Below, in pieces: positions 1 to 8,078 of a stretch of DNA of 64,000 bases. Position 1 is the stretch's first letter; every line of letters begins with the position of its first letter. The notes under the pieces are model-generated. The model made no database searches, was not told the DNA's origin, and was given only the letters and a program-made list of their open reading frames with translations. Location of the stretch: the NCBI GenBank assembly GCA_016712525.1, contig JADJQX010000007.1:1178001-1242000 (forward strand). The letters run 5' to 3'. The position numbers were made by a program, and so were the translations under genes. Source of the DNA: Myxococcales bacterium. GTDB lineage: Bacteria; Myxococcota_A; Polyangia; Polyangiales; Polyangiaceae.

Positions 1-1
1 C

Positions 2-1573
2 GAGCCTCCCACGGAGCGCTTCGGGAGCCCGAGCTTGCTTTCGAGCCCTCGCCTCGCGCCCGAAGCACGCGAGGAAGACGAGGACCTGCGCCGCCCCACG
101 GTGGCGCGCCTCGAGGACGAGCGTGCCCTCGCCGAAGGGGGTATGGGCGTCTTGACGGTGGCGAGGGACCGCACGATCGGCCGCGAGGTGGCCGTGAAGA
201 CGCTCCACCGGCATCTTTCGGCCGAGGCGCCCGTGCGCAAGCTCTTCCTGCGGGAGGCGCAGGTCATGGGGCTCCTCGAGCACCCGCACATCGTCCCCGT
301 GTACGACGTGGGCGAACGGGACGACGGCCGCGTGTGCCTCCTCATGAAGCTCGTCGACGGCAAGACGCTCTCGTCGATGATCCGCGCGCTCCCGAAGGGC
401 CCGCTCGACACGGGCACCCTGTACGTCTTGCTCGAGATCGTGGCGAAGGTGTGCGACGCCCTGTCGTACGCACACGATCGCGGGGTCCTGCACCTCGACG
501 TGAAGGCCGCGAACGTGCTCGTCGGCGAATATGGTCAAGTGTACTTGACCGATTGGGGCATCGCGCGCCTCGAGGCGCCGGAGCAGCCGCCGACCGCGGT
601 CGACGCGAGCGGCCCGGTGGTCATCGGGACCCTCGCCTACCTCTCGCCCGAGCAGGCCCGCGGCGACCGAACCTCTCTCGACGCCCGTGCCGACGTGTTC
701 CTCGTCGGCGCGATGCTCTACGAGATCCTCGCGCGACGCCCGCCCTACGGGACGCGTGACCCCAACGAGGCCGTCTCGCTCGCGATCGCCGCCACCTTCC
801 CCCCCCCTTCCAGGGTGGCCGGGCAGGCGGCCGTCCCTGCCGAGCTCGAGCGCATCGTGCTCCACGCGATGGAGAAGGATCGAGACGCGCGCTACCCGAC
901 GGTGCGCGCGCTCCGCGACGACCTCGTGCGCTTTCTCCGGGGCGGCGCCGAGTTTCCACGGCAGACGTTCGCCGCGGGGGACGTGATCGTGACCGAGGGC
1001 GAGGCCGGCGACGCGGCCTACATCGTCGCCGAGGGCACGTGCGAGGTGCGGAAGCGTGTCGCGGGGGGCACCACGGTGGTCAAGGAGCTCGGCCCGGGCG
1101 ACGTGTTCGGGGAGATGGCCATTCTCACCGCAGGCCCACGCACGGCGAGCGTGGTCGCGACGACGGCCGGGACGGTGCTCGTGCTCACGGCCCAAGCCCT
1201 CGAGGACGAGCTCGCGGCGCTGAAACCCTGGATGGCGACGCTGCTCCGGACGCTCGCGAAGCGCTTCCGCGATTCGGACCAGAAGCGCGCGACCGCGTTG
1301 TCGACGCCGAGCCCGCTACGGCTCGCCAGCTACGTGTTCATGAGGCTCGTCGCGTTCGGGGACCCGGCGCCCGGAGGTGGACGCACGATCCCGTGGTCGC
1401 GCCTCGCGCGAGAGCTCGAGAACGACTTCGCGGTGCCCGCGCTCTCGGCGTGGCAGCTCGCGAACCTCATGCAGCTCTTCGAGCTCGACATTTACGCGGA
1501 CGCCGTCATCCTCCGCGACGAAGCGGCCGCCCGGGCCCGCCTCGCGAGGGACCTCGGCTACACGCCCACCTGA
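2..1573 (+). CDS. Ser/Thr protein kinase with C-terminal cyclic-nucleotide-binding domain (5' partial)
   Basis: Hanks-type kinase. The frame is open to the first base, so the true start lies upstream; residues here are numbered from the TTG at 35. The ATP-binding lysine is K55 in VAVKTL, after a shortened glycine loop (AEGGMG). The catalytic loop reads HLDVKAAN (D155, N160) in place of HRDxKxxN and the metal loop is DWG (173-175) in place of DFG; both are tolerated variants. GTLAYLSPEQ marks the activation segment. Residues 309-410 form a cNMP-binding domain with a phosphate cassette GEMAILTAGPRTAS containing the expected Arg. The last 90 residues have a winged-helix-like pattern, which is uncertain. 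The fusion suggests kinase activity gated by cAMP or cGMP; this is inference. It converges on the queD pair, 10 bp away. Confidence 0.9.
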   Translation, partial: EPPTERFGSPSLLSSPRLAPEAREEDEDLRRPTVARLEDERALAEGGMGVLTVARDRTIGREVAVKTLHRHLSAEAPVRKLFLREAQVMGLLEHPHIVPVYDVGERDDGRVCLLMKLVDGKTLSSMIRALPKGPLDTGTLYVLLEIVAKVCDALSYAHDRGVLHLDVKAANVLVGEYGQVYLTDWGIARLEAPEQPPTAVDASGPVVIGTLAYLSPEQARGDRTSLDARADVFLVGAMLYEILARRPPYGTRDPNEAVSLAIAATFPPPSRVAGQAAVPAELERIVLHAMEKDRDARYPTVRALRDDLVRFLRGGAEFPRQTFAAGDVIVTEGEAGDAAYIVAEGTCEVRKRVAGGTTVVKELGPGDVFGEMAILTAGPRTASVVATTAGTVLVLTAQALEDELAALKPWMATLLRTLAKRFRDSDQKRATALSTPSPLRLASYVFMRLVAFGDPAPGGGRTIPWSRLARELENDFAVPALSAWQLANLMQLFELDIYADAVILRDEAAARARLARDLGYTPT

Positions 1574-1583
1574 GCTCTCGGGA

Positions 1584-2117
1584 CTAGGCCGAATAGTCCG
1601 CGAAGCTCTCGTTCGGGAGGAGGCTCTCGTACACCCGCGCGCGAAGCACCTTCACCCGCTCGTTCGCGAAGCGCTCGGAGGCCACCCGGAACAGCCACGA
1701 GGCGAGCCTCTCGGAGGTCGGCGTGAACGGAAATACGGCGATCTTGATCCCACCGGGCCAGGCGTTCGTCGCCCCGCCGAGGTCCGCGTCGATGCCGTCG
1801 GGGCGGCAGCCGAGGTTGCCCAGCGTCTCGAGGCGAGAGGCCACGAGCGTCGTGCCGAGCTTCTCGAGCTCGCCTCGCGTCTCCGAGAACGAGAGCTCAC
1901 CGAGCGCAAGCGAGTGATCGAGCAGCCGAAAACACGGGTCGAAGAGCTCGGCATGCACCCGGTCGAAGTCGACCACGAAGCCCTCGCCGTCGAGCGCCTC
2001 GGCGCCGAGCATGATCTCGAAGCGCCAGGTGTGCCCGTGGAGGGAGATGCACGGCCCCGAGTGCCCGCGCACATGGTGGGCGAAGTGGAGGTGGGTTCCG
2101 CAGCTTGCCGTGTACAT
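1584..2117 (-). CDS. QueD/6-pyruvoyl-tetrahydropterin synthase family protein, zinc site intact
   Basis: 177-residue member of the PTPS/QueD family, whose queuosine-pathway members make 6-carboxytetrahydropterin from dihydroneopterin triphosphate. The ATG at 2117 gives an N-terminus that begins directly at the family's first strand. The zinc ligands H14, H27 and H29 (SLHGHTW) and the nucleophile C23 are present, as are an LDHS motif and a late Glu (RVYES). A roughly 35-residue insertion follows LDHS, making it longer than E. coli QueD (about 120 aa). It starts 8 bp after the stop of a second queD-like gene, so the two look like one operon. The exact pterin product cannot be told from sequence; no other queuosine genes are in the window. 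Confidence 0.82.
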   Translation of the reverse strand: MYTASCGTHLHFAHHVRGHSGPCISLHGHTWRFEIMLGAEALDGEGFVVDFDRVHAELFDPCFRLLDHSLALGELSFSETRGELEKLGTTLVASRLETLGNLGCRPDGIDADLGGATNAWPGGIKIAVFPFTPTSERLASWLFRVASERFANERVKVLRARVYESLLPNESFADYSA

Positions 2118-2125
2118 GGGGCCTC

Positions 2126-2515
2126 TCACCCTCGGTAGACGACGCGGGAGACGTCGTTTTCGCGTAGAACGAGCTTCACGAGCCCGGGGAGAGAGGGCCT
2201 TAGCCCGTCCCAAATCCACGTGACGAGCACCTCGCTCGTAGGGTTCTCGAGGCCCTCGACGTCGTTCAGGTAGTGGTGGTCGATGCGGTCTCGGAGCGGC
2301 TTCATCGCCCGCTCGATCTCGGCGAAGTCGAAGACCCAGCCCGTCTCGCGGTCGAGCCGCCCTTCGACGTGGATGTCGAGGTAGAAGGCGAGCCCGTACA
2401 CGTTCCTGCACGGGTGGCCCTCCGGCGCACGGGGCAGCCTTCGCGCCGACTCGAAGCGCACTGTGTGGACGAGCTCGTAGATGCCTTTCCGGTCCGCCAT
2501 GGTGTCGGGCTCCAT
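2126..2515 (-). CDS. QueD paralogue lacking all three zinc ligands
   Basis: 129 residues, colinear with E. coli QueD over its length (PEGHPC, GWVFDFAEIE, DHHYLND, LENPTSEVL, WIWD). The nucleophile C36, D79-H80 and E119 are kept. The three zinc-binding histidines of E. coli QueD (H16, H31, H33) are replaced by R25, Y40 and L42, so HGH reads YGL. I checked the codons on the minus strand: AGG/CGA, TAC and CTC, in a continuous frame. The ATG at 2515 is chosen because GAGGAG lies 9 nt upstream; the ATG at 2500 is an alternative. First gene of a two-gene operon with the zinc-site-containing paralogue. It may be a regulatory or hetero-oligomer subunit, or have a different reaction; that is speculation. 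Confidence 0.8.
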   Translation of the reverse strand: MEPDTMADRKGIYELVHTVRFESARRLPRAPEGHPCRNVYGLAFYLDIHVEGRLDRETGWVFDFAEIERAMKPLRDRIDHHYLNDVEGLENPTSEVLVTWIWDGLRPSLPGLVKLVLRENDVSRVVYRG

Positions 2516-2656
2516 TAGCCCGTTCTCCTCGGAGATCGAGCAAAATGAGCGGCGCCGAGCGCGCGTACGTTCCGCCGACGGTCGCGCTTCGTGGGCGCTC
2601 GGGGCCTCGCAGATAGTGATGCCATCGCGTTCGCGCTGCACTAGGCTGCGTGCGCG

Positions 2657-2944
2657 ATGACGGACGCTCACGCCCGCGCAAAACGCCTCGCCGAGCTCGC
2701 CGGCCTCACGCTCCGAGACGGAGAGGTCGAGGCCCTCGGGCGCGACCTCGAGCGCATCCTCGGCTACGTCGGCACGCTCGCCGAGGTCGACACGGCGGGG
2801 GTCGCTCCCCTCGCGAGCCCGAACGAGGACGCGGCCCTGCTCCGCGACGACACCCCCGAGCGCACGACCTCCGCGGAGCGCGTGCTCGCCTCGGGCCCCC
2901 TCACCCGCGACGGCGCGTTCGTCGTGCCGAACGTGCTCGAATGA
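2657..2944 (+). CDS. gatC: Asp-tRNA(Asn)/Glu-tRNA(Gln) amidotransferase subunit C
   Basis: 95-residue GatC, the belt-like subunit that holds GatA and GatB together in the GatCAB complex, which amidates misacylated Glu-tRNA(Gln) and/or Asp-tRNA(Asn). It shows the family pattern: an N-terminal helical region (RLAELAGLTL), a helix ending in ILGYVGTLAEVD, the mid-region GVAPLASP, and a C-terminal VPNVLE. Length is typical. Its stop overlaps the gatA start by 4 nt (ATGA), implying translational coupling. The divergent queD operon shares the 141-bp upstream gap. gatB is not in this window and must lie elsewhere. Confidence 0.92.
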   Translation: MTDAHARAKRLAELAGLTLRDGEVEALGRDLERILGYVGTLAEVDTAGVAPLASPNEDAALLRDDTPERTTSAERVLASGPLTRDGAFVVPNVLE

Positions 2945-4407
2945 CCCTCCCGGCCACCACCGTCGAAGCTCTCCAGCTCCTCGTCGCGGAGGGGCGCGTC
3001 TTCGCGCGGGACGTCGCGACCACGTGCCTCGACCGCATCGAAGCCCGAGATCCGGAGCTCCGAGCGTTCCTCTCGGTGACCCGCGACGACGCGCTCGACG
3101 CTGCGGCATCGCTCGACGCCGCGCGCTCCCGGGGTGAGCCTTCGGGCAAGCTCGCCGGCGTCCCCATGGCCATCAAGGACGGGCTCTGCATGCGGGGCGC
3201 TCCGACGACGGCCGGCTCTCGCATCCTCGAGCGCTACGTGGCCCCGTACGAGGCCACCGTGGTGACCCGCCTCCGCGAGGCCGGCGCCATCCTCCTCGGG
3301 AAGACGAACATGGACGAGCTCGGCATGGGCTCGACCACCGAGCACAGCGCGTACTTTCCTTCGAAAAATCCATGGGATACGGGCCGCACCCCCGGAGGTT
3401 CGTCGGGAGGGAGCGCCGTCGCCGTGGCGGCGAGGATGGCGGTCGCCGCGCTCGGGAGCGACACCGGGGGATCGATCCGTCAGCCCGCCGCGTACACGGG
3501 CACCGTCGGCCTGAAGCCGACCTACGGGCGTGTGTCGCGGTACGGGCTCGTCGCGTTCGCATCGAGCCTCGACCAGGTGGGCACGTTCGCGACCGACGTG
3601 GCCGGCGCGGCGCGCGTCCTCGAGGTGATCGCCGGGCACGACCCGAACGACGGGACGACCGCGCGCGTCGAGGTGCCGCCGCTCGAGGCCGCGTGTGGCG
3701 GGAGCGTGCGCGGTCTGCGCGTCGGGGTCATCGAAGAGACCTTGGGTGCGGGCCTCGACCCGGACGTCCGCGCGTCGTTCGAGGGCGCCGTCGAGGCGCT
3801 CGGCAAGCTCGGCTGCGAGGTGCGGAGGGTCCGCCTCGCCGCGCTGAAGCACGCCGTCGCGACGTACTACGTGCTCTGCACCGCCGAGGCCTCGTCGAAC
3901 CTCGCGCGCCTCGACGGGGTCCGCTTCGGCTCGAGGGCCAAGGCCGGCACACGCGCGAGCTTGGCCGAGATGATCGGCCAGACGAGGGACGAGGGCTTTG
4001 GCGACGAGGTCAAGCGGCGCATCTTGCTCGGCACGTTCGTGCTCTCGGCCGACGCGTTCGACGCCTACTACGTGAAGGCGCAGCGTGTCCGTCGTGTCGT
4101 CCGTGACGAGCTCGCGGCGCTCCTCTCGGAGGTCGACGTGCTCGCCTCGCCGACCGCCCCGACGGTGGCCCCGAGGCTCGGCGCAAACGCCGAGGATCCG
4201 CTCGCGATGTACCTCTCGGACGTGCTCACCCTGCCGGCGAGCCTCGCGGGCCTTCCTGCTATCAGCCTCCCGAGCGGTCTCTCCCCCGAGGGCCTCCCCA
4301 TCGGCCTCCAGCTCGTCGGCCGCCCGTTCGACGAGGCGACCGTGCTCCGCGTCGCGGCCGCCTACGAGGCCATGGCCGAGGTCCGCGCCATGGAGCCCCC
4401 ACGATGA
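2941..4407 (+). CDS. gatA: Asp-tRNA(Asn)/Glu-tRNA(Gln) amidotransferase subunit A
   Basis: 488-residue amidase-signature enzyme that releases ammonia from glutamine for tRNA-dependent amidation. The Ser-cisSer-Lys triad is K79 (MAIKDG), S154 (PGGSSGGSA) and S178 (GSDTGGSIRQP), at the same numbers as I recall for Staphylococcus aureus GatA. Other family blocks are GKTNMDELGMGS and KPTYGRVSRYGL. The start is the ATG that overlaps the gatC stop. The 3' end overlaps a GNAT gene by another ATGA, so gatC, gatA and the acetyltransferase form one coupled unit. Confidence 0.96.
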   Translation: MTLPATTVEALQLLVAEGRVFARDVATTCLDRIEARDPELRAFLSVTRDDALDAAASLDAARSRGEPSGKLAGVPMAIKDGLCMRGAPTTAGSRILERYVAPYEATVVTRLREAGAILLGKTNMDELGMGSTTEHSAYFPSKNPWDTGRTPGGSSGGSAVAVAARMAVAALGSDTGGSIRQPAAYTGTVGLKPTYGRVSRYGLVAFASSLDQVGTFATDVAGAARVLEVIAGHDPNDGTTARVEVPPLEAACGGSVRGLRVGVIEETLGAGLDPDVRASFEGAVEALGKLGCEVRRVRLAALKHAVATYYVLCTAEASSNLARLDGVRFGSRAKAGTRASLAEMIGQTRDEGFGDEVKRRILLGTFVLSADAFDAYYVKAQRVRRVVRDELAALLSEVDVLASPTAPTVAPRLGANAEDPLAMYLSDVLTLPASLAGLPAISLPSGLSPEGLPIGLQLVGRPFDEATVLRVAAAYEAMAEVRAMEPPR

Positions 4408-4976
4408 TCACCGTCGAGCCGTTCGGCGAGCACGCGACCGGCGATCTCGCGGCCCTCTTCGACCGGGCCGGATGTGCTTGTTATTGCAGGTATTTTCACT
4501 TCTCGGGGACGAAGAACGAGTGGCTCGACAGGCTCGCTCACCGCCCCGACGAAGGGCGCGACGAGCTCGCGTCCGCCGCGGCCCGAGGGGAGATCACGGG
4601 GCTCGTCGCGCGGGCCGCGGACGGGCACCTCGTCGGTTGGGCGAAGGTCACCCCGCTCGCGGCGGTCGCGAAGCTTCGAAACCAGGGCGCGTACCGTCCC
4701 CTCGACCTCGGCGACGAGACGACAACGTGGGTCGTCGGTTGCCTGCTCGTCTCCCCCGAAGTGCGCAAGGGCGGCGTGGCGCGTGCGCTCGTGGCGCGTG
4801 CGCCCAGCTACGCACGCGAGCGCGGGGCGACCCGCCTCCTCGGTATGCCACGACGTGCGGCCCTCCCCCTCTACGACGAGGAGGCCTTCGCCGGCCCCGA
4901 ACGTGTGTACGCGGAAGAGGGATTTCGCGTCGTGCACGACTCGCCCGCGTACCCCGTGTACGCCAAGGACATCTAG
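4404..4976 (+). CDS. GNAT family N-acetyltransferase
   Basis: 190-residue GCN5-related acetyltransferase; the substrate is unknown. The acetyl-CoA pyrophosphate loop is visible as VSPEVRKGGVARALV (about residues 117-131), preceded by the strand WVVGCLL. The N-terminal third has a Cys-rich segment, CACYCRYFHFSG, followed by NEW; this is characteristic of one GNAT subgroup, but I cannot assign a role to it. The ATG overlaps the gatA stop by 4 nt, so it is co-translated with gatCA. It converges on the kinase gene that ends 21 bp downstream. Confidence 0.82.
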   Translation: MITVEPFGEHATGDLAALFDRAGCACYCRYFHFSGTKNEWLDRLAHRPDEGRDELASAAARGEITGLVARAADGHLVGWAKVTPLAAVAKLRNQGAYRPLDLGDETTTWVVGCLLVSPEVRKGGVARALVARAPSYARERGATRLLGMPRRAALPLYDEEAFAGPERVYAEEGFRVVHDSPAYPVYAKDI

Positions 4977-4997
4977 GTCGACGGCGGGGCCACCCCT

Positions 4998-7016
4998 TCA
5001 ACCATCGACGAACGCGGTCTCGTCGAGCGTGAAGCCATCCGCGACGAGGGTCTCGCTCGCGAGGCCAAGGAACACGGCGCGACGCACGACGTCGGCCGGG
5101 GTCCGCTCGCGCTCCAAGAGGTAGTCGAGCGTGATCGGCGACACGAGCCCTCGGAGCACCTTCTCTTCGGCGAACGTGAGGCGGAGGGCCTCGATGCGGG
5201 AGGGCGGCCTCGGCGAGGGGGCGAGGCGCCCTTTGACCTCACTCAAGAAGGACGTGATCTCGTCGGCCTCGTAGCTCGTTCTCACGCCTCGCGCGATGAG
5301 CTCGGGGCCACAAAACGCGAGCGGGATCGTCTCTTCGTGGGAGCGGGCCCCGCGCTGGAAGACGAGCGTCCCGCGCTGCCACTGAAAGAGCTCCTGAACC
5401 CGCGTCTCGACCTGATCGAAGATCGCGCGATAGAGCTCGACGGGGCGAAGGACCCCGAGCCCCACGAGGGCGTCCCCGAGCCGGCCCCCGAACCTGGGCA
5501 GCACCGCGAGGGCCCGATCGACCTCGACGCGCAGCACCGTGCCGTGCACGATGAGCTGCTCGCCGAGGAGCTCACGAGGGTCGGTCGAGACGACGAGCTC
5601 GGGCACGCCGTCGACGAAATAGACCTTCTTTCGACGCTCGGAGAGCGACTCGTCCGTCGACGCGTGCCGGCAGATCAAGACCCCCGTCTCGCGCGCGTGC
5701 ACGATGCGGTAGAAGACCGAGACGAAGCCACGCCGATCGAACGGAATGGCCTTCTCCTCGGCCGCGAGCACGTCGCCGTCCCATCGGAACGCCGGGCTCG
5801 AGACGAAGCGGCGGAGCTCGGGGACGTCGGAGAGCTCCTTCGGTTCACCTCCCGCCCGAGACACCTGCGCCGTCGGAGAGAGCTTGCCGGTCACGAACAG
5901 CTCCACGAGCCTCGGGAGGGGGACGGACACGGGCTTCTCCCCGGGAGACACGCGGAGATCGAGCTCGGGCGCGGTGCCCCCGAACGGGTCGTCGACCGAC
6001 GGCGGAGGAATGCTGCTCACCCTCCCCTCGAGCCTGCCCGGGGCGATCGTCCGCTTGCGCGACTCGTCGGTCTCGACGACCTCGGGGAAGAGCCCGAGCG
6101 TGCGCGCGATCCGTGAGAGCCCGCTCGGCGCGAGCCGTAGGCGCCGGCGCCGCACGACCTCTTCGACGGCGTCGGCGAAGAGCGTGGCCGTCGAGAAGCG
6201 GTCGGCGGGAGAGGGCGCGAGCGCCCGATACACGATCCGCTTCACGTCGTCCGGGACGTTCGTCGCGACGCGATCGAAGGCCGCGAGGCTCGCGTCCCGG
6301 ATGCGCTCCAAGATCTCGATTTCGTTACCGAAACCGAAGAGCGGTGTGCGCGTGAGGAGCTCGGCGAGCACGATGCCCAGGGTGAAGAGATCGCTGCGCG
6401 GATCGAGCTCTTTTCCGAGGACCTGCTCGGGGGACATGTACCCGAGCTTGCCCTTCACCTGCCCCACGTTGGTGCGGCGCTCGAGCTCGGCGGCGCGAAC
6501 GATGCCGAAGTCGGTGAGCTTCACCTCGCCTCCCCGCGAGATGAGCATGTTGCCGGGCGAGACGTCGCGGTGCACGAGCCCGAGGGGGCGCCCCGCGTCG
6601 CCGCGCATGGCGTGCGCGTGCTCGAGCGCGCGGAGCACCGAGAGCGTGATGTGGAGGACGACCTCGAGCGTGAGGGCGAGCTCCTCTTTGGCTGCCGCGC
6701 GTACGAGGCGGGCCACCGTGGTGCCCTCCACGTACTCCATCGCCATGTAGAGCTCGCCGTGGTCCTCGCCGAAGTCGAACACCTGGACGACGTTCGGGTG
6801 GCAGAGCCGAGCGGAGACGCGCGCCTCGTCGACGAACATGGCCACGAAGTCGGCGTCTTGGGCGAGCTCGGGGAGGATGCGCTTCACCGCGACGGTCTTC
6901 TCGAACCCGAACGGGCCGGTGCGCCGCGCGACGTACACCTCGGCCATCCCACCGGCCGCGATGCGACCGACCAGGGTGTACGGTCCGAGCGTCGACGGGG
7001 AGAACGGCGCGTCCAT
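4998..7016 (-). CDS. Ser/Thr protein kinase with C-terminal PATAN/DUF4388-like region
   Basis: 672 residues. An N-terminal kinase domain (about 11-285) has a full glycine loop (IAAGGMAEVY), K45, HRDVSPGN (149-156, with Ser for the usual Lys) and DFG (169-171). It looks catalytically competent. After a Ser/Pro linker, residues about 355-395 resemble a GYF_2-type module. Residues about 415-560 resemble the PATAN/DUF4388 fold common in myxobacterial and cyanobacterial regulators: VYFVDGVPE, LGEQLIVHGTV, GGRLGDALVGLGVL, LFQWQRGTLVFQRG. No transmembrane segment is evident. It is divergent from truB with only 61 bp between starts. Confidence 0.88.
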   Translation of the reverse strand: MDAPFSPSTLGPYTLVGRIAAGGMAEVYVARRTGPFGFEKTVAVKRILPELAQDADFVAMFVDEARVSARLCHPNVVQVFDFGEDHGELYMAMEYVEGTTVARLVRAAAKEELALTLEVVLHITLSVLRALEHAHAMRGDAGRPLGLVHRDVSPGNMLISRGGEVKLTDFGIVRAAELERRTNVGQVKGKLGYMSPEQVLGKELDPRSDLFTLGIVLAELLTRTPLFGFGNEIEILERIRDASLAAFDRVATNVPDDVKRIVYRALAPSPADRFSTATLFADAVEEVVRRRRLRLAPSGLSRIARTLGLFPEVVETDESRKRTIAPGRLEGRVSSIPPPSVDDPFGGTAPELDLRVSPGEKPVSVPLPRLVELFVTGKLSPTAQVSRAGGEPKELSDVPELRRFVSSPAFRWDGDVLAAEEKAIPFDRRGFVSVFYRIVHARETGVLICRHASTDESLSERRKKVYFVDGVPELVVSTDPRELLGEQLIVHGTVLRVEVDRALAVLPRFGGRLGDALVGLGVLRPVELYRAIFDQVETRVQELFQWQRGTLVFQRGARSHEETIPLAFCGPELIARGVRTSYEADEITSFLSEVKGRLAPSPRPPSRIEALRLTFAEEKVLRGLVSPITLDYLLERERTPADVVRRAVFLGLASETLVADGFTLDETAFVDG

Positions 7017-7077
7017 GCGCTCGGCATCGTACGCGAACTTACGCCGGGGAGGAAAAATCGCCTATGAGAGGGCCCGC

Positions 7078-7995
7078 ATGGTCTCCGGCATCGCGATCGT
7101 CGACAAACCCCGTGGGATGACGAGCCACGACGTCGTCGGCCGAGCGCGGCGGGCGCTCCGCACACGCGAGATCGGGCACGCAGGCACCCTCGACCCGATG
7201 GCGACGGGGGTGCTCGTCCTCGGCGTCGGCGAAGGGACGAAGCTCCTCACGTTCCTGACCGCGGCGGACAAGGCCTACGAAGCGACGCTGGCCTTGGGAA
7301 CGTCGACCGACAGCCTCGACGCCGACGGCGCGACCGACGCCACGGTGCCCGTCCCGCCGGAGGTGCTCGCCGAGCTCGAGATCCTCTCGCGGGAAGGACG
7401 GCTCGGCCCCCGCCTCCTCGAGGCCGTCCGCGCCGAGCTCGGTCGCACCTCTCAGGTTCCCCCTTCGTACTCGGCCATCCACGTGGATGGAGAGCGCGCG
7501 CACACCCTCGCGCGCCGGGGCGAGCTCGTGGCCCTCCCCGCGCGGCCCGTCACCGTGCACACGCTCGAGGTGGTCTCGGACGCGGGCGGCGAGCACCCCA
7601 CCCTCTCCCTCCGCGTGTGCGCCGACAAGGGCTACTACGTGAGGTCGCTCGCGCGCGATCTCGCCCTGACGCTCGGCACGGTCGGGCACCTCACGAGCCT
7701 CCGCCGAACGCGCTCCGGTTGCTTCGACGCCAACGAGGCGGTCCCCCTCGCCGATCTGGCGAACCTCCCCCTCGTGCCCCTCGCCGAGGCGGCGCGCCGC
7801 GCCCTCCCCTCCGTCGTGCTCGACGATGCGCGCGCGCGGGACGCCCGCCACGGAAAACGAATCGCCCCCGAGCACCTCGGAGCTCTCGCCAAAGGCCCCG
7901 CCGCGTGGCTCGACCTCGAAGGGGCCCTCGTCGCCGTCGGTGAACGCACAGAGGACGGCGAGGGCAAGGTGCTCCGCGGCTTCGGACCGCGCTGA
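7078..7995 (+). CDS. truB: tRNA pseudouridine(55) synthase TruB
   Basis: 305-residue TruB, which isomerises U55 to pseudouridine in the T loop of tRNAs. The catalytic Asp is D39 in HAGTLDPMATG. Other family blocks are IVDKPRGMTSHDVV at the N-terminus, QVPPSYSAIHVDGERAH in the centre, and GYYVRSLARDL. The ATG at 7078 is preceded by GAGAGGG and matches the family N-terminus; the frame stays open upstream but into the divergent kinase promoter region. In many bacteria truB sits with rbfA, infB and rpsO; here it stands alone. Confidence 0.95.
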   Translation: MVSGIAIVDKPRGMTSHDVVGRARRALRTREIGHAGTLDPMATGVLVLGVGEGTKLLTFLTAADKAYEATLALGTSTDSLDADGATDATVPVPPEVLAELEILSREGRLGPRLLEAVRAELGRTSQVPPSYSAIHVDGERAHTLARRGELVALPARPVTVHTLEVVSDAGGEHPTLSLRVCADKGYYVRSLARDLALTLGTVGHLTSLRRTRSGCFDANEAVPLADLANLPLVPLAEAARRALPSVVLDDARARDARHGKRIAPEHLGALAKGPAAWLDLEGALVAVGERTEDGEGKVLRGFGPR

Positions 7996-8045
7996 GGGCG
8001 GCCTCGGACCGACGCACGAGCGATGCCTCGTGGGCCTCTGGCTCG

Positions 8046-8078
8046 GCGCCTCGGCCGGCGATCCGGGCCTCGAGGCGC
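8046..8078 (+). terminator. Hairpin between convergent truB and TPR lipoprotein genes
   Basis: A perfect 8-bp inverted repeat, GCGCCTCG at 8046-8053 and CGAGGCGC at 8071-8078, with a 17-nt loop. On the plus strand it is followed by a pyrimidine-rich stretch (TACTTCTTCTTC), not a clean T run. It may end truB transcription; weak evidence. Confidence 0.3.

Noticed and set aside
2516..2656. A preQ1-type riboswitch in front of the queD pair.
   Set aside because: I looked for the short hairpin with an A-rich tail and a pairing to the ribosome site and did not see it.
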